From Chthonomonadaceae bacterium (GTDB taxonomy: Bacteria > Armatimonadota > Chthonomonadetes > Chthonomonadales > Chthonomonadaceae), in the NCBI GenBank assembly GCA_027459665.1, contig DAIDHN010000009.1, positions 1 to 64,000 on the forward strand: 64,000 nt of DNA, given 5' to 3'. Of this stretch, positions 25,641-34,525 are shown in pieces. Numbering within the stretch: position 1 is the stretch's first letter; the number at the start of each line of letters is the position of its first letter. The notes beneath the pieces are model-generated. The model was given only the letters and a program-made list of their open reading frames with translations. It made no database searches and had not been told where the DNA came from. Position numbers and translations under genes: made by a program.

Positions 25641-26750
25641 GCCTTCGGGCACTCCTTTGGGCAGCAGCTGATACTGGGTGGTGCGGCGCATTGGTTCGTA
25701 CCCGGCATCGCGAATCAGTCTTTCCATTTCTTCAATGGGCATGGTGAAGGCGCATCCTGCCGATGAAACCACATTTTCTTCCATCATGGTGCTGCCGAAA
25801 TCATTGAGGCCGTAGTGCAGCGCTATCTGGGCAATTTTGGGGCCTTGAGTTACCCACGATGCCTGCATGTGCGGGATATTGTCTAGCATGAGACGTGAAA
25901 CGGCTACGGTGCGCAGGTAGTCGAAGGCGCTGGCACGCTCTCCCTGCAACTCAGTGCCATCGGGTTGAAATGACCAGGGAATGAATGCAGTGAAGCCTCC
26001 TGTTTCATCCTGCAGGGCGCGTGCGCTCAACAGATGCTGCAGCCTGTCTTCTATGGTGTCTACCGAACCGTACATCATGGTAACTGTAGTGCGCAGGCCA
26101 GCGCGGTGTGCTTCCCGCATGCACTGCAGCCATTCTTCAGCGGTATCCTTGTAGGGAGAAATCGTTTCGCGCACCCTGTCGGTCAGAATTTCCGCTCCTC
26201 CTCCCGGCACGCTGTCGAGGCCGGCTGCCTTGAGGCGGGCAAACATTTCTGCCTGGGTGAGTTTGCTTATTTTCGCCAGATAGATTAGCTCAGCAGGCGA
26301 AAAGGCATGCAGAATAATGCCATAGGCTCCGAATTTTGTTTTAATGCTGTGCAGCAGGTCTTCGTACCACTCTATTTTCAGTTTTGGGTTCAGGCCGCCC
26401 TGCATCAGTATTTCTATGCCGCCCAGGTCTATCATTTGCTCTATTTTTTCAAAAATCTGTTCTTTTGAAAGCACATAGCCGTCCATGTGCCCCGGAACGC
26501 GGTAGAATGCGCAGAATTTGCATCGAACCCAGCACACGTTGGTGTAGTTGATGTTTCTACCCACAACATAGGTAACAAGCGAGTTTGTGTCAGGATGCAG
26601 TCGTCTCTTCACGAAGTCGGCCATCTGGGCGAGTTCTGGCAGATTTGGGTGCTGAAACAGTCGCAGGCCATCTTCATACGAGAGGCGTTCTCCTGCGAAA
26701 ACGCGATCGGCAATGTCTTCAATTCCACGGCTGGTTTGCAATACGGCCAT
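25620..26750 (-). CDS. mqnC: Dehypoxanthinyl futalosine cyclase (radical SAM, menaquinone futalosine pathway)
   Basis: A 376-residue radical SAM enzyme. The iron-sulfur motif is C73-X3-C77-X2-C80 in NVCWVRCKFC, followed by LGGIEILMQGGLNP and SVPGGGAEILTDRVR, diagnostic for the MqnC/MqnE/CofH group. The length and the IPWSFQPDGTEL region fit MqnC, which cyclises dehypoxanthine futalosine during menaquinone synthesis. It shows the organism uses the futalosine route. No other mqn gene is in the window. A TATAAT lies about 50 bases upstream. The end overlaps the GHL10 gene convergently. Confidence 0.9.
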   Translation of the reverse strand: MAVLQTSRGIEDIADRVFAGERLSYEDGLRLFQHPNLPELAQMADFVKRRLHPDTNSLVTYVVGRNINYTNVCWVRCKFCAFYRVPGHMDGYVLSKEQIFEKIEQMIDLGGIEILMQGGLNPKLKIEWYEDLLHSIKTKFGAYGIILHAFSPAELIYLAKISKLTQAEMFARLKAAGLDSVPGGGAEILTDRVRETISPYKDTAEEWLQCMREAHRAGLRTTVTMMYGSVDTIEDRLQHLLSARALQDETGGFTAFIPWSFQPDGTELQGERASAFDYLRTVAVSRLMLDNIPHMQASWVTQGPKIAQIALHYGLNDFGSTMMEENVVSSAGCAFTMPIEEMERLIRDAGYEPMRRTTQYQLLPKGVPEGSPLLAR

Positions 26751-26796
26751 AATTTACACCTCACTGTACTTGCGCATAATTTCACGGAGTATGCCT

Positions 26797-26802
26797 ATTA
26801 TA
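26797..26802 (-). promoter_or_regulatory. mqnC: Possible -10 box of mqnC
   Basis: TATAAT on the minus strand about 47 bases before the mqnC start. No clear -35 box at normal spacing. Confidence 0.35.
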
Positions 26803-26851
26803 CTCACAGCGCTGTTCTGCTGTTCCGAAAAGCGGTATTTGCTGTTTCATT

Positions 26852-27634
26852 TCAGCGCGGAGTCATGTGGCGTCTGAACGGGTTGAGGGCGGCTCTCCGA
26901 AATCCCAGCTTCTGGTAGAGGCTTTCGGCCATGCCATCTGCCTCTGAAAACAGGTAGATCATCTTACACTTTCTGGCAAGGGCATCGGCTACGGTTTGTG
27001 CTACCAGTGCGGATGCAATGCCTTGGCGTCTGAAATCAGGATGAGTGATTACGCTGTCTATGCGTGCCTTGTTGTGCGCGTAAAAGAGGCTGCATGCCGC
27101 TGCAGGCACACCGTTTATAGTTGCCATATACAGTGTACAGAGCCGGCTTAGCGCTTCCTCACGGGCTATGCCAATCCAGAACATGCGGCTTGGCTGATCT
27201 GGTTCATCCGAACCATTGAGCGCGATCCAGTCTTCGATCAGTGGGGAAAAAGAGCTGATAGTTTGTATAACAGCGCTGCTTTTCTGCGGGCTGGGGGGCA
27301 CAGCAGAGTTGTATTGCAGCATTGCAAACGAGCCGCTGGCAGGCATCAGGCCGGCGCGTCGAAATGCAGCGCCCAGCCCCTGACGCTCTGCAATGGCATC
27401 GCAGTCTACTACAGGAGGACGGTTGACCTGGTGAAAGTGCTGCATTACCTCATGCACTATTCTGTCTGGGCCTCTTCCGTCATCCCGCAGGTGCAGAGCG
27501 CGATTGCAGTCGCGGTACAGCGGCAGGGCTTCTGAGTGCAGGTACCATGCGCAGCGAGTGGTTTTGGAGTGTGCGCCAAAAGTAAAATAGGCCAGTTCAT
27601 GCTGCAGCAGCTCTTCAAGGGCCTCATCGTTCAT
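26852..27634 (-). CDS. GNAT family N-acetyltransferase
   Basis: A 260-residue protein. The C-terminal half is a GNAT domain: LCTLYMATINGVPAAACSLFY (beta strands), ARIDSVITHPDFRRQGIASALV (acetyl-CoA pyrophosphate loop, the Q/RxxGxG/A form), and CKMIYLFSEADGMAESLYQKLGFR, the common C-terminal motif. The first 130 residues are not assigned. The acceptor is unknown. Its ATG overlaps the stop of the upstream barrel gene by one base (TAATG), so translation is probably coupled. Confidence 0.85.
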   Translation of the reverse strand: MNDEALEELLQHELAYFTFGAHSKTTRCAWYLHSEALPLYRDCNRALHLRDDGRGPDRIVHEVMQHFHQVNRPPVVDCDAIAERQGLGAAFRRAGLMPASGSFAMLQYNSAVPPSPQKSSAVIQTISSFSPLIEDWIALNGSDEPDQPSRMFWIGIAREEALSRLCTLYMATINGVPAAACSLFYAHNKARIDSVITHPDFRRQGIASALVAQTVADALARKCKMIYLFSEADGMAESLYQKLGFRRAALNPFRRHMTPR

Positions 27635-30600
27635 TAAAAGTTCAGCCCCATTTGCGCCAGCAAAGAACTGATGTGATAGTTGTAAGCGCTACTGCCGGCG
27701 CCTGAGGTAACGCTGTTGGCAAACTGCCAGCCCAGCGAGAACTTGAGGGTTCTGGAAAGCAGAAAATTGGTGCCGAAACTAAGCGTGTTTTGAGTGCTGG
27801 CCAGATAGCCTGTGGAGACGGTGTTTTGCCAGTTGACAAACAGCGAGTTGAGGCGAGTAACGGGATACTCAAGGCGCAGGGAAAGAGATGTGCTGTCGCT
27901 ACTGGTATTTGTGCTGGCAGTGGGCGTCGTGGCGGTGGAACCGGTGGTGAGAGAGGCTGTGTTGAAGTTGCTGGTGTTGTGCAAAATCATGTAGCCGAGG
28001 TGCAGACTCAGCTTACTGCGGAAAGGATGCCCGTCGGTTTCAAAATCCATGGTGACTACATTCGAACCACCCACATTGTTAGAGTATGCAGCATGGGTTA
28101 GCGCAGAGGAGAAGATATAGGTCATGCCTCCATGCGGTTGCCAGCTCATATTGAATGTAAGGTCGCTGCTTGTGCTGTTGTACTGATAAGTGCCGCTGCT
28201 TGAAGAGAGCAGGGCAGAAAGAGAGGTTTGCAGCATGCTGCCAGGGCTGTAAGAAATACCCAGCTGCTGGGTTGTGGTTTTACCATTGAGGCTGGTGAGA
28301 CCGGTTTGTACCGTAGAACCGAGCAGGCCGCCGTAGTTGCCCACGCTGCCCAGCCCTGCATTTGTCCCTCCTGAAAGCACCGAGCCTGAAAGCGAGGAGA
28401 TGTCACGGGTAGACACTACCCCGCTGCTTACGCCAGTGGTTGTCCCCGACCCTGTACTGGTGCCTGTGGAAGTGCCTGTAGTGGTGGTAGATGCCGAAGC
28501 CAGAGAATTGCCTGAGTTTGAGAGCATGTAAGAGTACTGCAGGTGCAGACCCCGCCCCAGGGTAAAGTTGGCGCCTGCCTGTGCAGTGCGTGCATTGTTT
28601 AGGCTGTTTTGCGCCGTTACCCCCGATCCTGTTGAATGTATGTTGTTGTTGGTAAGGCTGGCATTGAACTGTACCCACGAGCGCGGTGCCCAGTTTAACC
28701 CCAGTGTGGTGCTGAGCGTGTTGGTATTGTAACTGAGAAGCGTGGTGGATGGGGTGGTGGTAGTGGTGGTCAACCCCCCGGTAGTAACCAGGCTTGAGTA
28801 AAATGAACTCGTATCGCTCTGATTACGCGTGAGACCAGCCTGCAAACCGAGTGTGCCTATTGTGTAGTGAAGCATGAGCGAGTCGGTGAGGTTGCTGCTT
28901 TGCCCTCCCGCTGCAAACTGTGTAGACATAGAGTTGCGCTCAAGCGACAGGGTGCCGTTGTGCACAAAAGAATAATTTGCACCCAGTGAGTATTGATTGT
29001 ACGAGTCATTGCCAGCGGTGGAAACAGTGTATGCCGAGCCGGAAACGGATGTGTAGGAGGGGCGTTTTGCCTTTTGCCAGCTCAGGTTGAAATTCAGTTT
29101 TCTGGAAGGGGTGTAATCTGTGGTGAAGGCAATAGACTTTTCGTTCTGGTTGAAGCCGGGGCTTTCTATGGCGGTAAACGAGGGGCCAATGTCGCGTATA
29201 GTCAGGCTGGTGTTTACGTTTTTTGCCGGGTGAAGGCTGGCTCGCATTTGCAAAGCCTGACCGTTGATGCCCTTGCCCTGCAAATTGAGGCCAGAGAAGG
29301 CGCTTTCTAGTGTAAGGCTGCCCAGCTTGCCAAGAGTGAAAGAGCTGTTGAGGCCAACGATGCTTCTGTTGCCCGGGGTGGGATTCGTGTTGAGCGGTGT
29401 ATACTGAATCACCACTGTTTGCGTAGTAGGCACACCGGCAACCAGCCTGATCTGGTTTGGAAAAGAGGGGTCTACTGTAAAGTCAACTCCCTCTACCTTA
29501 GGCACTCCTTCTACCTTTAGAATTACTGGTTTGCTTTGATCAACAGGGTACTGCAGCTGGTACACAGAAAACGGGTTTGGGTTGCCATAGTCCGACTCGG
29601 TGATGGCCTGCGGCGCAGTACTGCCCTGTGTGATCTGACTCAGATACGTGACACCGTAACTTGTTCCCGAGTGAGGGGAATAAGATGCATTCAGGCCATA
29701 AATTGAACCCTGGTTCTGGTTGTAGCCGAGGCTTTCGTACGAAATTGCTATAGTGGATGAACTGAGGATAACGCGGTTGTTTTTGAAGTTGAGCTGGCCG
29801 GTAAGAGGGTCAAGCGTATAGTCTACGCCCTGTTGCAGCAGCTGGTTGTCTACTCGCACCTGCGCGCTGCCATCTACAATCTGGCCGGCAAAAAGGTAGT
29901 AGGGGCCTGCTGTGTTGTTGCCTGCGATCACCAGTGTGTGGGGGGTAGCACGTGTTTGCGACACAAGCAGACTGGTAGAGAAATGCTTGCTCCAGCTGTT
30001 GCTGATTTCTATTCCACTTAGGTATCTGCTGAATGCAATCAGGCTGTTGCCCTGCATGCTGGCATTGATATCGCCTGCCTCTATGTGCAGGCCATTGTGC
30101 AAATAATTGATGTCGAAGCGGTTTTGGTCAGGCTGACCGTACAGGTAGTTGCTAATGTGCGTGTGGTAATGCAGTGAATGAAAAAGCGTTGCGTTGATAT
30201 CAACATCGGTGTCGTTGTAAAATCCGCCCGATCCTCTGCCATAGTAGTACTGGCTGTTGTATGCCTGTGCCTGCGAACTGCTGCTGGAGACATTCTGCAT
30301 GGAGAAAGTGAAATTGGAGTGCCCGGTGATTTTGATAGAAGAGCCAGTTGAGTGTTCCAGATTTTTTATCCAGAGGCCCATCTGTCCAAGAAAACCGCCG
30401 GTTTTATGTGGTGTGCCGGTGAGAAGATCGCTGTTGTTTCCTGTTGCTTCCGGCACTGTAAACCCCGGCACTGCTCCAAGGGGGGCACGCCTGGGTTCAG
30501 ATGCCAGCAAGGCCTGCTGCGCCTTTCTGGCTTCTTCATCGGCATGCATTTTGCTCATCACATCCCACAGGGTTTGCTGGGCAGGGGGTACTACCTCTGC

Positions 30601-30738
30601 CTTCACGGGTGCAGCAGAAGGGCTGCCAGCAGCACGTGTAGCAGGGGCATGTGGCTGTGCAGGGCTGGCAGATACTTGCGCCTGTCCTGCAGCAAGCAGG
30701 AGAAAAAAGTAGATAGCACGCTTCTCGTTGAGATTCAT
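27634..30738 (-). CDS. Large outer-membrane beta-barrel protein
   Basis: A 1034-residue protein with a signal peptide (residues 1-26), a proline/alanine-rich linker, then from about residue 130 to the end a long series of alternating strands rich in Ser, Thr, Asn, Gly and aromatic residues. It ends LLAQMGLNF; a terminal Phe is the Bam recognition mark of outer-membrane proteins. Segments such as VDGSAQVRVDNQLLQQGVDY followed by a DPLTGQLNF strand resemble repeat units of SprA-like and related large barrels. A Thr/Gly/Ser run near residue 750 is low complexity. No plug or enzyme motif is seen. Export, import or adhesion are all possible. Confidence 0.72.
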   Translation of the reverse strand: MNLNEKRAIYFFLLLAAGQAQVSASPAQPHAPATRAAGSPSAAPVKAEVVPPAQQTLWDVMSKMHADEEARKAQQALLASEPRRAPLGAVPGFTVPEATGNNSDLLTGTPHKTGGFLGQMGLWIKNLEHSTGSSIKITGHSNFTFSMQNVSSSSSQAQAYNSQYYYGRGSGGFYNDTDVDINATLFHSLHYHTHISNYLYGQPDQNRFDINYLHNGLHIEAGDINASMQGNSLIAFSRYLSGIEISNSWSKHFSTSLLVSQTRATPHTLVIAGNNTAGPYYLFAGQIVDGSAQVRVDNQLLQQGVDYTLDPLTGQLNFKNNRVILSSSTIAISYESLGYNQNQGSIYGLNASYSPHSGTSYGVTYLSQITQGSTAPQAITESDYGNPNPFSVYQLQYPVDQSKPVILKVEGVPKVEGVDFTVDPSFPNQIRLVAGVPTTQTVVIQYTPLNTNPTPGNRSIVGLNSSFTLGKLGSLTLESAFSGLNLQGKGINGQALQMRASLHPAKNVNTSLTIRDIGPSFTAIESPGFNQNEKSIAFTTDYTPSRKLNFNLSWQKAKRPSYTSVSGSAYTVSTAGNDSYNQYSLGANYSFVHNGTLSLERNSMSTQFAAGGQSSNLTDSLMLHYTIGTLGLQAGLTRNQSDTSSFYSSLVTTGGLTTTTTTPSTTLLSYNTNTLSTTLGLNWAPRSWVQFNASLTNNNIHSTGSGVTAQNSLNNARTAQAGANFTLGRGLHLQYSYMLSNSGNSLASASTTTTGTSTGTSTGSGTTTGVSSGVVSTRDISSLSGSVLSGGTNAGLGSVGNYGGLLGSTVQTGLTSLNGKTTTQQLGISYSPGSMLQTSLSALLSSSSGTYQYNSTSSDLTFNMSWQPHGGMTYIFSSALTHAAYSNNVGGSNVVTMDFETDGHPFRSKLSLHLGYMILHNTSNFNTASLTTGSTATTPTASTNTSSDSTSLSLRLEYPVTRLNSLFVNWQNTVSTGYLASTQNTLSFGTNFLLSRTLKFSLGWQFANSVTSGAGSSAYNYHISSLLAQMGLNF

Positions 30739-30959
30739 ACAGTATGCTTCTGCTCTGCCACCCGCAGGGGCGGATACGGCTGAAGAGGCTGCCGGGGGGT
30801 GCGCCTGAAAAATGCTGAATTCATTATATCACAAACTTTCAGATTAGAAAAGCTGTGCATGGTAAAGTGTATGACGAGTATGCGGCGGCGTTTTGCAGTT
30901 TCGCACTTCATTCTTAACCAGACGCTCTTTTTTCAGAGGGCGGCGCTTCTGTTTTCTTA

Positions 30960-32483
30960 CTAATTGCAGCTCTTTTTAGCTCTATTCCAAAGTTCATCCA
31001 TTTGCTGCGGGGTGCATGCATTGAGAGTAGTGTTTTGCTTTGCGGCAAACGCTTCCATGGCATGAAAACGCCTTGTAAAACGAACAAGCATCATGCGCAG
31101 CGCCTGTTCTGCATCCAGCCTGGCATGGCGTGCAACCTGTACCAGCGTAAAAAAAACATCTCCCAGCTCTGCTTCAATGCGTACAGCATCGGGCTGTGCA
31201 GCATTCAGTTCGCTGAGCAGCTCTTGTAGTTCCTCTTCCAGTTTTTCCAGTACTGCATTCATGTCTGGCCAGTCGAAGCCTGTTTTTACTGCACGTTTGC
31301 TAATTTCCTGTGCGCGCATCAGTGCAGAGAGGGAGGCCGGAACTCCATCCAGTGCAGAAGGGAGTGAAGACAGGGGGCCTTTTTCTTCTTTTTTTATGCG
31401 CTCCCAGTTTTTTAGCACTGTCTGGCTGTCTGGTGCGTTTGTGTCGCCGAAAACATGGGGGTGACGGCGTATGAGTTTATTCACAATTCCTGTCAGTACG
31501 TCATCTATATTGAAAACATCTTTTTCTGCGGCGAGCTGGGCATGAAAAACAGCCTGCAGCGTGTAGTCTCCCAATTCTTCGCAAAGCGAGGCCATGTCTT
31601 CCATATCGAGGGCATCCAGTGTTTCTGCGGTTTCTTCCAGCAGATACTTGCGCAGTGTTTGGTGAGTTTGTTCACGGTCCCAGGGGCAGCCGTCTGGTGC
31701 GCGCAAGCGTGCCATTATTCCTGTGAGGGCTTCAAATGTGCGCGGGCGCAGTTCTGCGGGCAGAGCAGGCACGTAGAGTATGGAAAATGGTGCGGGGTGG
31801 AGCGCCTCCAGCTGCTGAAGCTCGGCCCAGCAGATTTTACTGCCCTCGGTTTCGGCAGCGGGCACCATGGCTGCCTTCCAGTAGGGCGGGTAAAAGCGCA
31901 GCAGCGCCTGTTTTGCATGCGAAACTATTTCAGCGCTGCATGCCTGCAGCAAAAGCAGTGGACGCGAGGTATCGGGGCGATGTGTTGCAGGCTGTCCGCT
32001 GCGGTCTACGGCATCGTGCAGATGCAGCGAAGAGGCGCTGCGCACATCGTAGCCGTCTGGCAGCACAAGCTGCAGCGCCGACAGCGCCGCCTCTGCAAAG
32101 CTGGTAGAGGCGGCTATCTGCAGGGCATGCCCCGACTGCTGGGCAAGCTCTATCAGCATGCGGGCTGATGAATCGTCTATGATGGGGCTGCCCGGCACTG
32201 CATAGGCAATCAGGTAGTCGGCGCTGTGAGCATCTGCTTCGTTAAGCAGTTGCTGCACAACAGCGGTGTCTGTATCTGCAGGCAGGCCGTGCTGATACGC
32301 ATCGAACGCATGATACGGGAGACCCTTTTGAGAAAGGGTCTCTGTGCAGGGATGGCTGGCTGTGCGCAGGTAGAGCGCCCCTGTGCCCTCCCTTTGTCGT
32401 TCTGCTGCCTTGCAGAGTGCCTCTGATGCCTTTACAGAAATGCCTTGCAGGGGGCCTGGCCCCAGCCCTATCAGCACGATCAT
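30960..32483 (-). CDS. mazG: MazG nucleotide pyrophosphohydrolase fused to a tetrapyrrole-methylase-like domain (YabN type)
   Basis: A 507-residue two-domain protein. Residues 1-220 form a tetrapyrrole methylase-like domain (MIVLIGLGPGPLQGISVKA, YLIAYAVPGSPIIDDSS). From about 235 the MazG part begins (RLRAPDGCPWDREQTHQTLR), with the metal-binding EETAETLDALD...EELGD, and a second MazG repeat further on (EEELQELL...ELGDVFFTLVQVAR). It hydrolyses nucleoside triphosphates to monophosphates, clearing damaged nucleotides. The YabN layout is common in Firmicutes and relatives. Its start overlaps the stop of a SurA/PrsA-like lipoprotein gene (ATGA). Confidence 0.92.
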   Translation of the reverse strand: MIVLIGLGPGPLQGISVKASEALCKAAERQREGTGALYLRTASHPCTETLSQKGLPYHAFDAYQHGLPADTDTAVVQQLLNEADAHSADYLIAYAVPGSPIIDDSSARMLIELAQQSGHALQIAASTSFAEAALSALQLVLPDGYDVRSASSLHLHDAVDRSGQPATHRPDTSRPLLLLQACSAEIVSHAKQALLRFYPPYWKAAMVPAAETEGSKICWAELQQLEALHPAPFSILYVPALPAELRPRTFEALTGIMARLRAPDGCPWDREQTHQTLRKYLLEETAETLDALDMEDMASLCEELGDYTLQAVFHAQLAAEKDVFNIDDVLTGIVNKLIRRHPHVFGDTNAPDSQTVLKNWERIKKEEKGPLSSLPSALDGVPASLSALMRAQEISKRAVKTGFDWPDMNAVLEKLEEELQELLSELNAAQPDAVRIEAELGDVFFTLVQVARHARLDAEQALRMMLVRFTRRFHAMEAFAAKQNTTLNACTPQQMDELWNRAKKSCN

Positions 32484-33598
32484 GGCACGGCAGGTGCAGA
32501 TGGAGCGCCAGTAGTTCCTGAGGCTGGAGGTGCGGCGGCAGACGGCGGTGCTGTTCCCCCAGGAAGGGCGCCTGACGCACTGGCAGCGGGCTGCTGCATT
32601 GCCTGCAGGGCTGTTGGCGATATGAGCAGAAAAGCTGGAACTATGCCTGCATATTTGGGGTCGTAAATGCTAAGCGTGGTGCTTTTCATGTAATCGTTCA
32701 GCACGGTGAAGGCATGCATTTGAAAATCTGGGTAGCGCTGGGCAATGAGCTGCATCTTCAGCAGCGGCTCTACCTCCTGCATGGTAAGCGTGCGCGCGGG
32801 CAGCGAACGCACTACCTGCGCCACTACATAATGGGGGTTGCCTTTGGGGTCGGTGAATTTTATGGGAGCAGGGGCAAATTGTCCAGACTGCAGTGTTTTG
32901 ACTGCATTGTACAGCGGCGGAACCTGTTGCAGCGATGATTCAGCTAGAATCTGTTCCTGCCCGTCCATTGGGGCCTGTACCGGCAGCTGATACTGCTGAA
33001 TTGTCTTTACAAAGTCTCCGCTTGCTTTGAGTTGGTTGAGGATGGTGATTCCCTGGGCGCCTGCGGGCACCTGAATCATTTTTATTCCGTAGCGCAGAGG
33101 CAGGGAATAGATGGAGGCATTTTTTTTGTACAGGTTTGCAATGTCTGCAGGGTCGATGTGCGCTTCATCGCTGCCAAGCGCGGTGAGTTCAAGTTTGAGC
33201 TTGATGGTGTGCTTGAGTGCACTGGGAGAAACTGCGCCCTGCTGTATGAGTACATCTATTTGCGGGTTGAGCGCTTTTTCTGCACGGTAGTAAGTGTCTA
33301 TTTCATCCTGAGTGGGCTTGACCTGTTTTTTCTCAGCCAACTGGTTGATGCCGGCTTCTCTGAGCATCTCCACCATGCCAATTACACCGGCGTTGATGGA
33401 GGGGTCTGCCCTGCCTGCCAGCTGTTCATCCTGGCTGAACTGGGTAGGGGTAAGCTGTTCGAGGTATTTGAGATAGTCTTTTTGCGAGAAAGTCTGACTG
33501 CCAAGCTGAGCAACAATGTTTTGGCCATGGCATCCGGCAAAGGCCGGCAGGATAAGTGCGACACCGAGTAATATACTCTTGCGGCGTAAATGCGACAT
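32480..33598 (-). CDS. SurA/PrsA-like chaperone lipoprotein (peptidyl-prolyl isomerase family)
   Basis: A 372-residue protein with a lipoprotein signal (ILPAFAGC, lipid on Cys23). A SurA_N-type helical region (QTFSQKDYLKYLEQL, GMVEMLREAGINQLAEKKQV, PTQDEIDTYYRAEKAL) surrounds a degenerate parvulin-like middle (LPLRYGIKMIQV, FTDPKGNPHYVVAQVVRS). The tail is a Pro/Ala/Gly-rich run. Such proteins fold exported proteins in the periplasm. Catalytic prolyl isomerase residues are not clear, so it may be only a chaperone. The ATG at 33598 is preferred to the adjoining TTG; AAAGGAG lies 14 bases upstream. Confidence 0.8.
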   Translation of the reverse strand: MSHLRRKSILLGVALILPAFAGCHGQNIVAQLGSQTFSQKDYLKYLEQLTPTQFSQDEQLAGRADPSINAGVIGMVEMLREAGINQLAEKKQVKPTQDEIDTYYRAEKALNPQIDVLIQQGAVSPSALKHTIKLKLELTALGSDEAHIDPADIANLYKKNASIYSLPLRYGIKMIQVPAGAQGITILNQLKASGDFVKTIQQYQLPVQAPMDGQEQILAESSLQQVPPLYNAVKTLQSGQFAPAPIKFTDPKGNPHYVVAQVVRSLPARTLTMQEVEPLLKMQLIAQRYPDFQMHAFTVLNDYMKSTTLSIYDPKYAGIVPAFLLISPTALQAMQQPAASASGALPGGTAPPSAAAPPASGTTGAPSAPAVP

Positions 33599-33635
33599 CA
33601 AAGCGTTAGAGTCTCCTTTTGCAGAGTGCTGGGGT

Positions 33636-34115
33636 TTATTGTACTCTCAACCCCAGAATAGTTTCAGCCTCTCCTTCCGATATTCCAGTCGATCTGGCAA
33701 TAGAGGCCGTATCGAGTCCTTCGTCTGCGAGGCGGTATATCTGCAGTTTTTTATCCGCTTCTGTTTGCAGTGGTCTTGCCTCGCTTCGAGTGCAAATGTA
33801 TTCCTCCTGCTGCAGCAGGTTCAGCGGCGGCATAATCATTTGTTCTGCTGCACTGTTCTGCAGCAGAAGGCTGTGCAATTCATTCAGAATCTGCTCTGCT
33901 TCTTCCCGTTCGTGCTGTATTTTTTCCACCGAGTTGTCTGCAGTAGTCTGCAGTTCCTGCAGCATTTGCTGCACCCGCTGCTGCAGTGAACGTATTTCAC
34001 CCAGTACGGGTGTTTCTGCTGCTTTTGCATTCAACTCTGTTCGCGCCTGCTGAAACAGAGTCCAGCTTACTGCCAGCAACATAATTTGTAAAGTGAGTAC
34101 TATAGCCTGCCACAT
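33636..34115 (-). CDS. Membrane-anchored coiled-coil protein with C-terminal HTH (DUF6115-like)
   Basis: A 159-residue protein: one membrane helix (residues 3-20), a long coiled coil (about 25-95, LQQRVQQMLQELQ and EREEAEQILNELHSL), and a C-terminal helix-turn-helix-like piece (LQIYRLADEGLDTASIARST, GEAETILGLR). The same layout occurs in DUF6115 proteins encoded near flagellar regulators of Firmicutes. The ATG at 34115 follows AAAGGA and leaves the membrane helix at the N-terminus. It lies downstream of fliA, which supports a link to motility or surface control. Function unknown. Confidence 0.65.
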   Translation of the reverse strand: MWQAIVLTLQIMLLAVSWTLFQQARTELNAKAAETPVLGEIRSLQQRVQQMLQELQTTADNSVEKIQHEREEAEQILNELHSLLLQNSAAEQMIMPPLNLLQQEEYICTRSEARPLQTEADKKLQIYRLADEGLDTASIARSTGISEGEAETILGLRVQ

Positions 34116-34228
34116 GGGAAGAAGTCCTTTCTCAAATACGCTGAAATAGGGAAAAGTGACGCCCAACTACGCATGAGTTGCTGCTGCAGGGAGGCGATGG
34201 GTGTTTTTGAAACAGGCAGGAGAGGTTT

Positions 34229-34501
34229 CTACACTGCGATATCGAGGTGCGCTTCTGTGCTTTGCACAGCGCCTGCCTGTTGTTCTGCGGTTTCGGCAGT
34301 CGTTTCTGTGTTGAGGTGATGGTTTAGCCGGGTCTGTTCGCTCAGTTCTACAGTATCGGTCTCATTTTCCTCTTTAGGTTTCTCGTGCTGCGGCTGCCTG
34401 TGCTGTCTCTGGTACTGTCCATGCCCGTGGGGGCTTACCGGCACAATGGCATCTGCTGCTGCGATGGGGGCCACGGAAGCTATTTCTGAAGAAGCAGGCA
34501 T
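34229..34501 (-). CDS. Small Gln/Glu/His-rich hypothetical protein
   Basis: A 90-residue protein with a low-complexity composition: Ala-rich start, then HGHGQYQRQHRQPQHEKPKE and a Glu/Thr-rich end. It has no signal peptide, membrane helix or known motif. A GGAG ribosome site seven bases before the ATG and its place 24 bases after fliA suggest it is translated as part of the same operon. The ending LDIAV is vaguely like short flagellar regulators, but this is not enough to name it. Confidence 0.5.
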   Translation of the reverse strand: MPASSEIASVAPIAAADAIVPVSPHGHGQYQRQHRQPQHEKPKEENETDTVELSEQTRLNHHLNTETTAETAEQQAGAVQSTEAHLDIAV

Positions 34502-34525
34502 AGAATGCTCCTTTCCGCTGATGTG

